Shown here: positions 1 to 6,756 of the stretch, one piece after another
Layout of the letters: each line of letters begins with the position of its first letter
How positions within the stretch are numbered: the stretch's first letter is position 1
Assembly (NCBI GenBank): GCA_036266975.1
Contig: DATAWZ010000252.1
Span: 1-14,725, forward strand
Source: DATAWZ01 sp036266975
Lineage (GTDB): Bacteria; Actinomycetota; Thermoleophilia; Solirubrobacterales; Solirubrobacteraceae
DNA length: 14,725 bases
Direction of reading: 5' to 3'
The notes under the pieces: model-generated
Seen by the model: the letters and a program-made list of their open reading frames with translations, nothing else
Database searches by the model: none
Told to the model about the DNA's origin: nothing
Program-made: the position numbers and the translations under genes

Positions 1-133
1 CCGGTCGTCGATTCGCGAGCGAAAATCGAGCATGGCCAGGACGCAGGGAGCCGGAATAGCAGCGCTATTTCGGCTCCCGAGGACGCCGCCAGGCGAAGAT
101 TTGCAGCCGCGAAGCGGGAGCGGATTTACAGGA
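1..133. repeat. palindromic MITE-like repeat, left-hand copy (right part)
   Basis: Bases 1-120 are identical to 14606-14725. A strong hairpin lies at 46-78: arms 46-60 and 64-78 pair at 14 of 15 positions around a 3-nt AGC loop. The halves outside this hairpin are weakly self-complementary, so the element as a whole resembles one long imperfect palindrome. Bases 121-133 (CGGATTTACAGGA) are the exact reverse complement of 14596-14608, which lies just before the other copy. They are followed by GGTGCC (134-139), the same hexamer that precedes that inverted arm at 14590-14595. This fits a non-autonomous element with 13-bp terminal inverted repeats and a 6-bp target duplication. No transposase is present and I cannot assign an IS family. 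Confidence 0.75.
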
Positions 134-165
134 GGTGCCACGAGGCTTCGTCGTAGGAACGTCTT

Positions 166-201
166 CCGCGCGCCGGCCTCCTGGGGTCGGCGCGCCTTTT
201 T
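166..201 (+). terminator. intrinsic terminator reading rightward
   Basis: An 8-bp GC stem (168-175 pairing with 188-195) with a 12-nt loop is followed by C and then five T (197-201). The T tract is on the plus strand only; read on the minus strand the stem has no U-run after it. It therefore fits a rightward transcript, whereas the adjacent gene (stop at 227) is leftward. The transcript it would end must come from the repeat element or from a gene left of the window. Confidence 0.6.
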
Positions 202-226
202 GCTTGTGGCCCGCCGCGGCGCTCGG

Positions 227-1012
227 TCAGTGACCGATGCCGACCGGCGCGAGCTCGGCGCCGGAGCGCAGCAGGAACCACGCGCCGAACAGCGCGAGCG
301 AGACGAACGCGCTGACCGTCATCACGAAGTCGAGCACGCGGCGGTCCTCGACCATGCCGCGCTCGCCTCGGATCGAGCGCTGGTGCATGTCCAGGCGGTG
401 CAGCAGCATGCCCAGCAGGACGACGCCGACCACACCGGCGGCGCCGCCGGCGGCGATCGTCGCGCCGATCGACTTGGTGTCGGACTGGACCTGCGCGCCG
501 CACCAGACGGCCATGATCGGCACGCCGAGCCACAGCCCGACGCTGGCCAGGAACATCGTCAACGTCGTGAGCAGCGCCTCGGCGCCCAGGCGGGTGATCC
601 CGACGACGAGCCGCACGGTGGAGACGAGCAGGCCGCCGGGCTCGGGCTGTGTGGCCGCCGGCGCGGGCGCGGCTGAGCGCCCCCCGAGGCGCTCGACGAT
701 CGTGCGCGCGAGCTTGGCGTCACCGGCGAGGCGAAGCCGCCCGGCCGCGTGCGCCAGGGCGGCTCCCTGCGCGGTGACGAGCTGCTCGAGGACGAGCGGG
801 GTCGTCTCGACACGCAGGTCGGGCGGCGCATCGCCCTCGAGGCGGCGCACGGTGCAGCGCTCGCCCGCGAGCAGCAGCTCCCAGACCTCCCCGCGGCCGC
901 GAGGGTCCAGCAGCGTCCAGCGGATCAGCACGGTCAACGGCGGGCCGTGCGTCAGCCGCTCGGCGACGGCCTGCAGGGCGGCGTCGGCGCGTTCGGTGGT
1001 CTCGGTGCTCAT
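227..1012 (-). CDS. SCP2 sterol-binding-like domain fused to a three-helix membrane domain
   Basis: The protein has 261 aa from the ATG at 1012. This start is preferred over longer readings because upstream codons lie in a repeat-containing, non-conserved stretch; no clear Shine-Dalgarno precedes it. Residues about 25-110 look like an SCP2 sterol-carrier fold, including WELLLAG, TTPLVLEQLVTAQ and GRLRLAGDAKLARTIVERLG. In the family this fold binds lipids or sterols. A Pro/Ala-rich linker (112-126) leads to three hydrophobic segments at about 146-172, 182-206 and 226-248, separated by a charged loop (207-225). The fusion suggests a lipid-binding domain tethered at the membrane, which is unusual for stand-alone SCP2 proteins. 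It lies downstream of the P450 on the same strand, separated by 240 bp of repeats, so co-transcription is uncertain. Confidence 0.7.
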   Translation of the reverse strand: MSTETTERADAALQAVAERLTHGPPLTVLIRWTLLDPRGRGEVWELLLAGERCTVRRLEGDAPPDLRVETTPLVLEQLVTAQGAALAHAAGRLRLAGDAKLARTIVERLGGRSAAPAPAATQPEPGGLLVSTVRLVVGITRLGAEALLTTLTMFLASVGLWLGVPIMAVWCGAQVQSDTKSIGATIAAGGAAGVVGVVLLGMLLHRLDMHQRSIRGERGMVEDRRVLDFVMTVSAFVSLALFGAWFLLRSGAELAPVGIGH

Positions 1013-1108
1013 CGCGGGCGAAGGGACATCGCTGGTATCGGTCGATTCTCGCCGATGCACGAGCGGTGCGCGCAGGCCCCCGTCCGTGCCGGCGTCTTTT
1101 CGGGATGT

Positions 1109-1209
1109 GTGTTGCTGTGGGCGCCTCCAGGTTGTCCCGGGCAACACACGGGGGTCGCGCTGGAACGGGTGTGTTGCCCTGGCAGCCTGACGGTGTTCCC
1201 GAGCAACAC
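1109..1209. repeat. two copies of a 39-bp dyad element, 62 bp apart
   Basis: Copies at 1109-1147 and 1171-1209 each begin GTGTTGC and end GCAACAC, so each can form a hairpin. They also share internal blocks (TGG, GCCT, GGT, TCCCG). The start-to-start spacing is exactly 62 bp. Between the copies a further perfect 11-bp inverted repeat (1139-1149 with 1169-1179, GGGCAACACAC/GTGTGTTGCCC) can form an alternative hairpin. The element lies in the 240 bp between the P450 stop and the SCP2-gene start. It could be a two-site operator, an mRNA structure or a small dispersed repeat. Confidence 0.7.
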
Positions 1210-1252
1210 GCCTCCCGCGGGCGGCGCGCGCTCACCCCCGCGCGCCCAGCCG

Positions 1253-2494
1253 CTAAGGGCGCAGGCGAACCGGGAGCGAGGTGTACCGGTTCAGGAACAG
1301 CGCCTTGACCCGCTTGGGGTCGCCGGCGAGCCGCATGTCGGGGAAGCGCTTCAGCGTCTCCTCGATCCACACCTTCAGCTCCAGCCGCGCGAGCGCCGCG
1401 CCCAGGCAGAAGTGCCGCCCGCCGGCGCCGAACGCCTGGTGGCGATCGAGGTCGGGCGGTCGATGTCGAAGCGGTCGGGGTCGCCGAACACCTCCGGATC
1501 GCGGTTGCTCGAGAGGTACCAGAGCAGCACCCGGTCGCCCTCGGAGATCTGCTGGCCGTGCAGCTCCACGTCGCGCGTGGCGGCGCGCCCCATGAACGCG
1601 AAGGCGGGAAAGCAGCGCAGCCCCTCCTCGACGGCGACCGGGATCAGCGAGGGGTCCTCGGTCACCCGCCGGCGCGTCTCGGGGTCGCGCATGAGGGCGA
1701 GCATCGTCGCGGTGTAGGTCGCGCGGGTCGAGTCGTTGCCGGCGGCGATCAGCAACACGAAGAAGACCGTGAGCTCGAGGTCGGTGAGCCGGTCGCCCTC
1801 CACCTCGGCGTCCATCAGCGCGGTGAGCAGGTCGCCGCTCGGGTCCTGCCGGCGCTCGGCGGTACGCTCGCCGACGTAGGCGACGACCTCCTGGATGACG
1901 GCCATCGTGTCGTCCCAGCCGGCGCGGATCTCCGTCCTCGAAGGCGGTCGCCACATTGGTCCAGTGCACGAGGTTGCGGTCGTCCTCGGGCGGCGTGCCG
2001 AGCATGTCGCCGATCACCCGCGCGGGGATCGGGCGCGCGACCTCGGTGACGAGATCGATCTCCTCGCGGTCGGCCACGCGGTCGAAGACCGAGGTGACGA
2101 TCGCACGGATGTGCGACTCGTGGTCGGCGATCCGCTTGGGGTTGAACGCCTTGCCCACCAGTTGCTTGAGGCGGTCGTGGCGCGGCGGGTCCATCGAGAT
2201 CATCTGCAGGCGCTGCACGTCAAGCGGCGCGCCGATGTCGTCGAGCAGGAAGATTCCGCGGCGCTCGGAGGAGTACGTCTCGAAGTCGCGCGTGACCGTG
2301 TGCACATCGGCGTGGCGCGTGATCGACCAGAAGCCGCCCTCCTGCGGGTGCTCGCGCTGCGGACTCCAGTGCACGGGAGCCTCCCGGCGCAGCCGAGCGA
2401 ACAGCTCGTAGGGCGGCTCGGGGTGCCAGAGCTCGGAATCGGCGAGGTCGAGCTCGGCGAGGTCGACCTCGCCGGCGGACAGGGTGGCGGGCAC
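1253..2494 (-). CDS. cytochrome P450 (CYP125/CYP142-like), two compensating frameshifts
   Basis: The GTG start at 2494 is set by AGGAGG (2501-2506 in complement) 6 nt upstream and gives about 413 aa, normal for a bacterial P450. The N-terminal part (codons 1-190) reads well, including FWSITRHADV and MISMDPPRHDRLK. Near 1930-1940 the homology moves to another frame. That frame holds the I-helix AGNDST oxygen-activation motif (about 1726-1743), the ExxR motif in EEGLR (about 1615-1629) and the DPDRFDIDRPT region. Near 1436-1450 it returns to the first frame for the heme-cysteine motif FGAGGRHFCLG. The first frame stays open throughout, so an automatic call would give a product with a scrambled middle of about 165 residues. 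The protein is either inactive or the sequence has two indels. The family hydroxylates sterol side chains, lipids or terpenoids; the substrate is not determinable here. Confidence 0.85.
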   Translation of the reverse strand: MPATLSAGEVDLAELDLADSELWHPEPPYELFARLRREAPVHWSPQREHPQEGGFWSITRHADVHTVTRDFETYSSERRGIFLLDDIGAPLDVQRLQMISMDPPRHDRLKQLVGKAFNPKRIADHESHIRAIVTSVFDRVADREEIDLVTEVARPIPARVIGDMLGTPPEDDRNLVHWTNVATAFEDGDPRRLGRHDGRHPGGRRLRRRAYRRAPAGPERRPAHRADGRRGGGRPAHRPRAHGLLRVADRRRQRLDPRDLHRDDARPHARPRDAPAGDRGPLADPGRRRGGAALLSRLRVHGARRHARRGAARPADLRGRPGAALVPLEQPRSGGVRRPRPLRHRPPDLDRHQAFGAGGRHFCLGAALARLELKVWIEETLKRFPDMRLAGDPKRVKALFLNRYTSLPVRLRP

Positions 2495-2534
2495 GGTGCT
2501 CCTCCTGCGATCTCCGTTGCGTCGGTTCGCTTGA

Positions 2535-2589
2535 GCACTATACCCAAGCACTAGACTTATTGTCAAGCTCTAGTGTCGAGGTATAGTGC
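2535..2589. promoter_or_regulatory. divergent P450/tetR promoter with nested operator dyads
   Basis: Two perfect inverted repeats share one centre at 2562. The outer pair is GCACTATACC (2535-2544) with GGTATAGTGC (2580-2589); the inner pair is CACTAGA (2549-2555) with TCTAGTG (2569-2575). Rightward promoter: TTGTCA (2560-2565), 16 nt, TATAGT (2582-2587). Leftward promoter: TTGACA (complement of 2561-2566), 18 nt, TATAGT (complement of 2537-2542). The -35 boxes overlap and both -10 boxes lie inside the outer arms, so a bound dimer would block both promoters. The predicted rightward start is within a few bases of the tetR ATG at 2597. Confidence 0.75.
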
Positions 2590-2596
2590 CTAGGCC

Positions 2597-3190
2597 ATGG
2601 CCGCGCTCGCCCGCCGCACCGCCTTCGCCGACGCCGCCCGCCAGCGCGGTGAGGCCGCGTTCCTGAAGGCGACGGCCGAGCTGCTCGAGGAGGGCACCCC
2701 GTTCGGCGAGCTCGCGATCGAGACGATCGCCCGCCGCGCCGGCTACTCCCGCGCGACCTTCTACGCCTACTTCCGCGACAAGCGCGAGCTGGTGCTCGAG
2801 ATGGGCGAGCGCTTCGCCACCGCGATCCTCGAGGTCGCCGGACCGTGGCTGGAGGAGCGCGAGGACGACCTGACCGGGACGCTGACGGCGATGCTGCGCG
2901 TCTTCCAGGCCCACCGCGGCGCCCTGTCGGCGCTGGTCGAGACCTCGGGATACGACGCCGAGGTCGCCGCGTTCTGGCGTAGCCTGCACGAGCGCTTCCT
3001 CCTCGCCGCCGACGAACGCATCGGCCAGAGCGCTCCGAAGATGCCCTTCCCCGAGATCGAGGCCCGCGCGTTCGCGATGGTGTGGATGACCGAGCGCTGC
3101 CTGAGCGAGCACGTGCTCGCGCCGCGCGTACGGGAGGCGGAGCTGATCGAGGCGCTCGCGGGCCAGTGGGAGGCGGCGCTCCGGCCATGA
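2597..3190 (+). CDS. TetR-family transcriptional regulator, EthR-like
   Basis: A 197-aa protein. The N-terminal helix-turn-helix (about residues 38-62) contains the typical recognition segment RRAGYSRATFYAYFRDKREL. The C-terminal ligand domain resembles EthR-type regulators, with FRDKRELVLEM, a WRSLHERFL helix and MTERCLSEHVLA near the end. It should repress in the absence of an effector, probably a substrate or product of the neighbouring oxygenases. No Shine-Dalgarno precedes the ATG and the predicted -10 box ends only 9 nt before it, so the mRNA is likely leaderless. The divergent palindromic promoter implies control of the P450 and autoregulation. The stop overlaps the next gene's start as ATGA. 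Confidence 0.92.
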   Translation: MAALARRTAFADAARQRGEAAFLKATAELLEEGTPFGELAIETIARRAGYSRATFYAYFRDKRELVLEMGERFATAILEVAGPWLEEREDDLTGTLTAMLRVFQAHRGALSALVETSGYDAEVAAFWRSLHERFLLAADERIGQSAPKMPFPEIEARAFAMVWMTERCLSEHVLAPRVREAELIEALAGQWEAALRP

Positions 3191-3504
3191 GCGCGTGGCT
3201 GATGCGCGGGCTGGCCTGGATGTGCGCGCACCTGTCGCCGCGGGCGCGGCTCGGCGTGGCGGTCGGCGCCCTGGTCGGGCTGCTCGCCGCGGCCAAGACG
3301 GCCGCCGTGGGGCTGCGGATCACCGCCTTCGCCCTGCGCCTGGTGACGTTCAGCCTGCGCCGCCGCTGCCCGGATTGCGCCGAGCGCGTCCGCTACGAGG
3401 CGCGCGTGTGCCGCTTCTGCGGGCACCGCTTGCGCACGGCGCCGGCGGCGCGCCGCTCAGCGCCGATCACCAGCGACCGCGGCGATGGTTGCGCCGGACG
3501 CTGA
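3187..3504 (+). CDS. small membrane protein with C-terminal zinc ribbon
   Basis: A 105-aa protein whose ATG overlaps the tetR stop (ATGA at 3187-3190), implying translational coupling. Residues about 20-45 are hydrophobic (VGALVGLLAAAKTAAVGL), giving one or two membrane segments. They are followed by a basic stretch and a CPDC...CRFC zinc-ribbon pair near residues 60-80. Such short zinc-ribbon membrane proteins have no assigned function. Co-expression with tetR is the only functional hint. The last 38 bp overlap the end of the convergent minus-strand reading frame at 3467-3769. Confidence 0.7.
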   Translation: MSAWLMRGLAWMCAHLSPRARLGVAVGALVGLLAAAKTAAVGLRITAFALRLVTFSLRRRCPDCAERVRYEARVCRFCGHRLRTAPAARRSAPITSDRGDGCAGR

Positions 3505-3769
3505 ACGCGAAGATCGTCAGCACCCCCACGCAGAAGACCACGGTGAGGGCCACGCCTCCGGCCCCACCCCACTCGCGGTCGTGCAGCCCGCATCGGTGGC
3601 ACGGACCGGTGCTCAGCGTGAGCGCGAGCAGACCCGCGGTGATCGCGAACGAGACCAGCGCGCTTCGGCGGTACCCGGCGCGCAGCTCGAGCGCCCCGCT
3701 GACCGCGGACAGACCGGCGAGCAGCCCGGTCGCGACCTGCGAGACGTGCTGGGGCAGGTACGCGAGCAG
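3467..3769 (-). CDS. cryptic small three-helix membrane protein without a canonical start
   Basis: This frame reads about 100 codons with G or C at nearly every third position. It shows three hydrophobic stretches (about residues 11-28, 37-54 and 71-90), a GPCHRCGLHD segment between helices 2 and 3, and a basic tail (RRNHRRGRW). The frame is open from just after a TGA at 3806-3808, but no ATG, GTG or TTG lies before the first helix. The boundary given uses a CTG at 3769. Alternatives are a +1 shift from the end of the preceding gene at a CCCC run near 3791-3794, or a missing base. It starts 8 nt after the stop of the carboxymuconolactone-decarboxylase-like gene, so it looks like the last gene of that operon. 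I do not recognise the family. Confidence 0.5.
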   Translation of the reverse strand: MLAYLPQHVSQVATGLLAGLSAVSGALELRAGYRRSALVSFAITAGLLALTLSTGPCHRCGLHDREWGGAGGVALTVVFCVGVLTIFAFSVRRNHRRGRW

Positions 3770-3776
3770 ATGCCCG

Positions 3777-4325
3777 TCAGTCCTCGCGGCGGGGCTCGAG
3801 CACGTTCAGCGCCGGGTCGAGATCGATCTGAACCGTCGCCATCACCCGCCCGATCATCATGTACTGCCCGATGACGAGCAGCAGCTGCACGATCTCGCGC
3901 GACGTGAAGCGGGCCTGCATCGCCGCGTAGGTTTCGTCGTCGGGGCGCGCGTCGCGGACCACCTGGGTGGTGAAGCCCACCACCAGACGCCCGTCCTGCC
4001 CCAGCGCCTCGGCCTCCACGTCGCCGTCCCGCAGGGCTCGCATCTGCCCCGCGCTCCCGCCGACGGCGCGGTGGATCGCGACGTGCTGCACCCACTCGTA
4101 GTCGGCGCCGGGCGTGAGCGTGGCCACCCGCAGGATCGCCAGCTCCCGCAGGACGGGATCGAACTCGGCCGGGTCCAGGAGCGCGCCGCCCATCCGCAGC
4201 CAATGCGGGAAGGCGCGCTGCGCCTGGGCGACGATGCGGAAGATGCCCAGCGGCTGAATCCGCCCGAGCAGGTCGGCGACCTTGGGCTCGGCCTCGTCGG
4301 GGTCCAGGTAGGGAAGTCGGGTCAT
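3777..4325 (-). CDS. carboxymuconolactone decarboxylase / AhpD-like family protein
   Basis: A 182-aa protein starting at the ATG at 4325, which overlaps the stop of the FAD monooxygenase as ATGA. The all-helical CMD/AhpD fold is indicated by the helix pair around LRELAILRVATL and ADYEWVQHVAIHRAVGG (residues about 59-90), whose Glu and His match the family's EWxxH pattern. The AhpD CxxC pair is absent, so this is the decarboxylase-like rather than the peroxidase-partner type. Members act on ring-cleavage lactones or are uncharacterised accessory enzymes of catabolic clusters. Coupling to a FAD aromatic hydroxylase suggests they act on the same pathway. Confidence 0.85.
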   Translation of the reverse strand: MTRLPYLDPDEAEPKVADLLGRIQPLGIFRIVAQAQRAFPHWLRMGGALLDPAEFDPVLRELAILRVATLTPGADYEWVQHVAIHRAVGGSAGQMRALRDGDVEAEALGQDGRLVVGFTTQVVRDARPDDETYAAMQARFTSREIVQLLLVIGQYMMIGRVMATVQIDLDPALNVLEPRRED

Positions 4326-6085
4326 GCGCGGGCCACCGCCGCGGCAGGTTGACAGAGGATCCGCGCGAGCGCGTCTGCAAGCGCCGCAGAGGGATCGTCG
4401 GGCAGGCGCGCCGCCCGCCACCCGACGTGCTGGTCGGGCCGCACGAGTACCGCTCCGTCCGCTCCGGTGCCGAACAGCTCGGGCCAGCGCCCCTCGACGT
4501 CGTCGAGGTCCTCGCCGATCACCACGGCGCGCAGCTCTGGGTCGACGTCCGGTGCGACATCGGCCCAGCGCCTTCCCTGCGCCCCGCACAGCAGGACGAA
4601 CCGGCCCACGCCGACCAGATCGTGCGTCGAGCAGCGCCGCTGCGCGTCGGCGAGCCATACGTGCGGGAGACGATGGCCGGGGCGCGCGCTGGGCACGTAG
4701 CGGCTGCCGGCAGGGTCGCGCGGCGGCGGCTCGCTTGCGTCGCCCACGATCGCGCCGGCCTCATAGCGGAAGCCGACCTCGATGTCGTGGGCCTGGAACT
4801 CGACCGCCTGCGTGTCGATCACCGCGCGCACGCGAGCCCGCAGCGCCTCGCCCTCGGGGGTGGCGTCGACGAGCCGCTCGAGCGCCGAGGCGGGTGTCGG
4901 CGCGTCCCGCACGCCCATGGCGGTGTCGATCAGGTGGTGCTTGGCGTTCGCGTTCAGCGCCCAGTCGGCGTTGGCGATCCCGACCGGGCGACGCTCGAGC
5001 TCGTAGCTGTCGAGCAGTTCGGGGCCCCCGTGGCCGTCGAGCACCGCCGCGAGCTTCCAGCACAGGTTGTGCGCATCCTGGATCGACGTGTTCAGGCCCA
5101 GGCCGGTCGTGGGCGGCCGGCGGTGGGCGGCGTCGCCGGCGAGGAAGACGTCGCCGACGCGGTAGCGGTCGGCAACGACGCGGTCGATGATCCAGTGGCT
5201 GACGCGGATCACCTCGAGCTCGAGCTCGCCGAGCCCGAGCAGCGCTCGGATCCGCCCGACCAGAGCGCGCTCGTCCAGGCCGGCGCGCTCGTCCGGGGCG
5301 TAGGTGAAGTGCACGGTCCACTCCTCCGAGCGGCGGTCCCAGGTGGGGCCCATCTTCACCAGCGCACCGCCATCGCGGAACCCGCCGCTCTGCGGGCCCA
5401 CGAACCACGTGATCAGTGTCTCGTCGTCCATGTGGGCCGACAGGTCGGCGCGCAGGTGGGTGGAGACGACGTCGATCAGCCCGGTGGGCCCCTCCATCGC
5501 CACCCCGAGCGCGGGGCCGAGCGTCTTGCCGCCGTCGGCGCCGATCACGTAGCGCGCGCGCACCACGTAATGGTCGTCGCGCGCGCGGTCACGGATCCTC
5601 GCGAGCACGCCATCGCCATCCTGTTGGAAATCGACGAGCTCGTGATCGAAGCGGACGCGGCCGGGTGCCCGTCGCTCGGCGAGCCCTCGGAGCACCGGCT
5701 CCAGACGAAGCTGGGGCAGGTTCGTGCAGCGCGCGGGGCTGTCCTGCGCGTAGCGCGCCTCCAACGATCCGCCCCCGAAGGCGTCCATCGCGTGCACGTC
5801 GAAGCGGTCGAGCGCGCCGTCGCCGCCGAGAGTCGTACGCCAGCGGATGCGGCTCATGTTGCACAGCGGCGCCCCCCGGGCATAGACCGCATCCGCCATC
5901 CCGTGCTGGCGCAGGATCTCCATCGTGCGCGTGTTCAGGTAGTGCGCCTTGGGCAGGTGTGAGGTGTCCGGGTGGCGCTCGACCAGCAGGTGCTCGACGC
6001 CCAGGTCGGACAGGAACGAACTGGCCGACAGACCGCATCCGCCGCCGCCGACGATCAGGACCGGGACCGTGATCTGCGCCTCCAC
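4322..6085 (-). CDS. FAD-dependent monooxygenase, PheA/TfdB family
   Basis: A 587-aa protein, close to the length of phenol/2,4-dichlorophenol hydroxylases. Residues 13-18 carry the dinucleotide-binding GGGGCG, 182-188 GADGGKT (the DG motif that contacts FAD and NAD(P)H) and 317-321 GDAAH, followed by PPTTGLGLNTSIQDAHNLCWKL. The C-terminal 90 residues, with FVLLCGAQGRRW and VLVRPDQHVGWRA, look like the thioredoxin-like dimerisation domain of the family. These enzymes hydroxylate aromatic or polyketide substrates in the cytoplasm. I chose the GTG at 6085 because GGAGG lies 8 nt upstream; a GTG at 6115 would add 10 residues. It is the first gene of a minus-strand operon with the CMD-family protein. 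Clusters for catabolism and for polyketide tailoring both use this family. Confidence 0.9.
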   Translation of the reverse strand: MEAQITVPVLIVGGGGCGLSASSFLSDLGVEHLLVERHPDTSHLPKAHYLNTRTMEILRQHGMADAVYARGAPLCNMSRIRWRTTLGGDGALDRFDVHAMDAFGGGSLEARYAQDSPARCTNLPQLRLEPVLRGLAERRAPGRVRFDHELVDFQQDGDGVLARIRDRARDDHYVVRARYVIGADGGKTLGPALGVAMEGPTGLIDVVSTHLRADLSAHMDDETLITWFVGPQSGGFRDGGALVKMGPTWDRRSEEWTVHFTYAPDERAGLDERALVGRIRALLGLGELELEVIRVSHWIIDRVVADRYRVGDVFLAGDAAHRRPPTTGLGLNTSIQDAHNLCWKLAAVLDGHGGPELLDSYELERRPVGIANADWALNANAKHHLIDTAMGVRDAPTPASALERLVDATPEGEALRARVRAVIDTQAVEFQAHDIEVGFRYEAGAIVGDASEPPPRDPAGSRYVPSARPGHRLPHVWLADAQRRCSTHDLVGVGRFVLLCGAQGRRWADVAPDVDPELRAVVIGEDLDDVEGRWPELFGTGADGAVLVRPDQHVGWRAARLPDDPSAALADALARILCQPAAAVARA

Positions 6086-6756
6086 CGCCTCTCCCTCCGC
6101 GCGCCGCGCGCGCACGACTGCGCCCCGATCATACGACGGACGGGCCGCGCAGCCGGGCGCGCCGTAGGCCGCGCGGTGACGGCCGGGCCCGGGGCGCGCT
6201 CAGCCGGCGCGTCTGTCAGCCGAGGCGGTCCGCGAGCTCGAGCCCCGTTCTCGGGGCGGCAGAGTCGAGCGAGTCGGGCGTGCTGTCGCGTCGGACTGGC
6301 GCGCTATTCGCGCTTGAGCGTGAGCGCAAGGCTTGGGTTCCATTATCACGCTTTCTCGTTTCATCGTGAGCGTTGCTGGCACCGTCGCGCTCCTCTCTTC
6401 AGCAATTTCCTCTCGTGCTCCGCTTGCTGGCCAGTGCACCGAACGGTGCCGGGGATCCGCGTCACCCTTCTCACTCCGGCGATCAGCCGTCCGCGATCGA
6501 ACAGTGCGCCCACCGCTCGGCAGCCGAGCGCGTCGGGCGCCAGCAATGCGCCGGCGAGGCCGACCGCGAGGCGCAGCCAGCGAGCAACGGGGTGAACGCC
6601 ATCGCATGCGCTGGACGCCGGTTGAGTCTCCGCAGTCGAACGGGGTCGGTCGAGCTGCCTGGTCTCGGCATGGTTGAACGCTGAAGGCTGTGAATTTTCT
6701 AATGGTCGAGGGCCCCTAAGCTTTGGCCAAGACCACGATGTGGAGGTGTCTATTAC
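6086..6756. other. 671-bp stretch with no convincing gene
   Basis: It lies between the divergent FAD-monooxygenase and DUF347 genes. The reading frames here are short, Arg/Ser-rich and match nothing I recognise. The stretch 6330-6420 is visibly richer in A/T than the surroundings and contains GATAAT on the minus strand (complement of 6342-6347), a possible -10 box without a convincing -35. On the minus strand around 6500-6600 a short hydrophobic reading (VARWLRLAVGLAGALLAPDA) has no start and no recognisable continuation; it might be a gene remnant. A likely promoter for the rightward gene is at 6674-6703. Confidence 0.5.
6674..6703 (+). promoter_or_regulatory. candidate promoter of the DUF347 gene
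   Basis: TTGAAC (6674-6679) and TCTAAT (6698-6703) are separated by 18 nt and sit in an A/T-richer segment 54 bp before the GTG start at 6757. The fit to a housekeeping promoter is fair only at the -10 box. Confidence 0.35.

Noticed and set aside
1009..1209. Small minus-strand protein of 66 aa
   Set aside because: It is only the translation of the 62-bp-spaced dyad repeats, with no homology and no ribosome binding site.
4349..5962. Long plus-strand open frame over the FAD monooxygenase
   Set aside because: It is antisense to a gene with all family motifs. Long antisense frames are expected in DNA this GC-rich.
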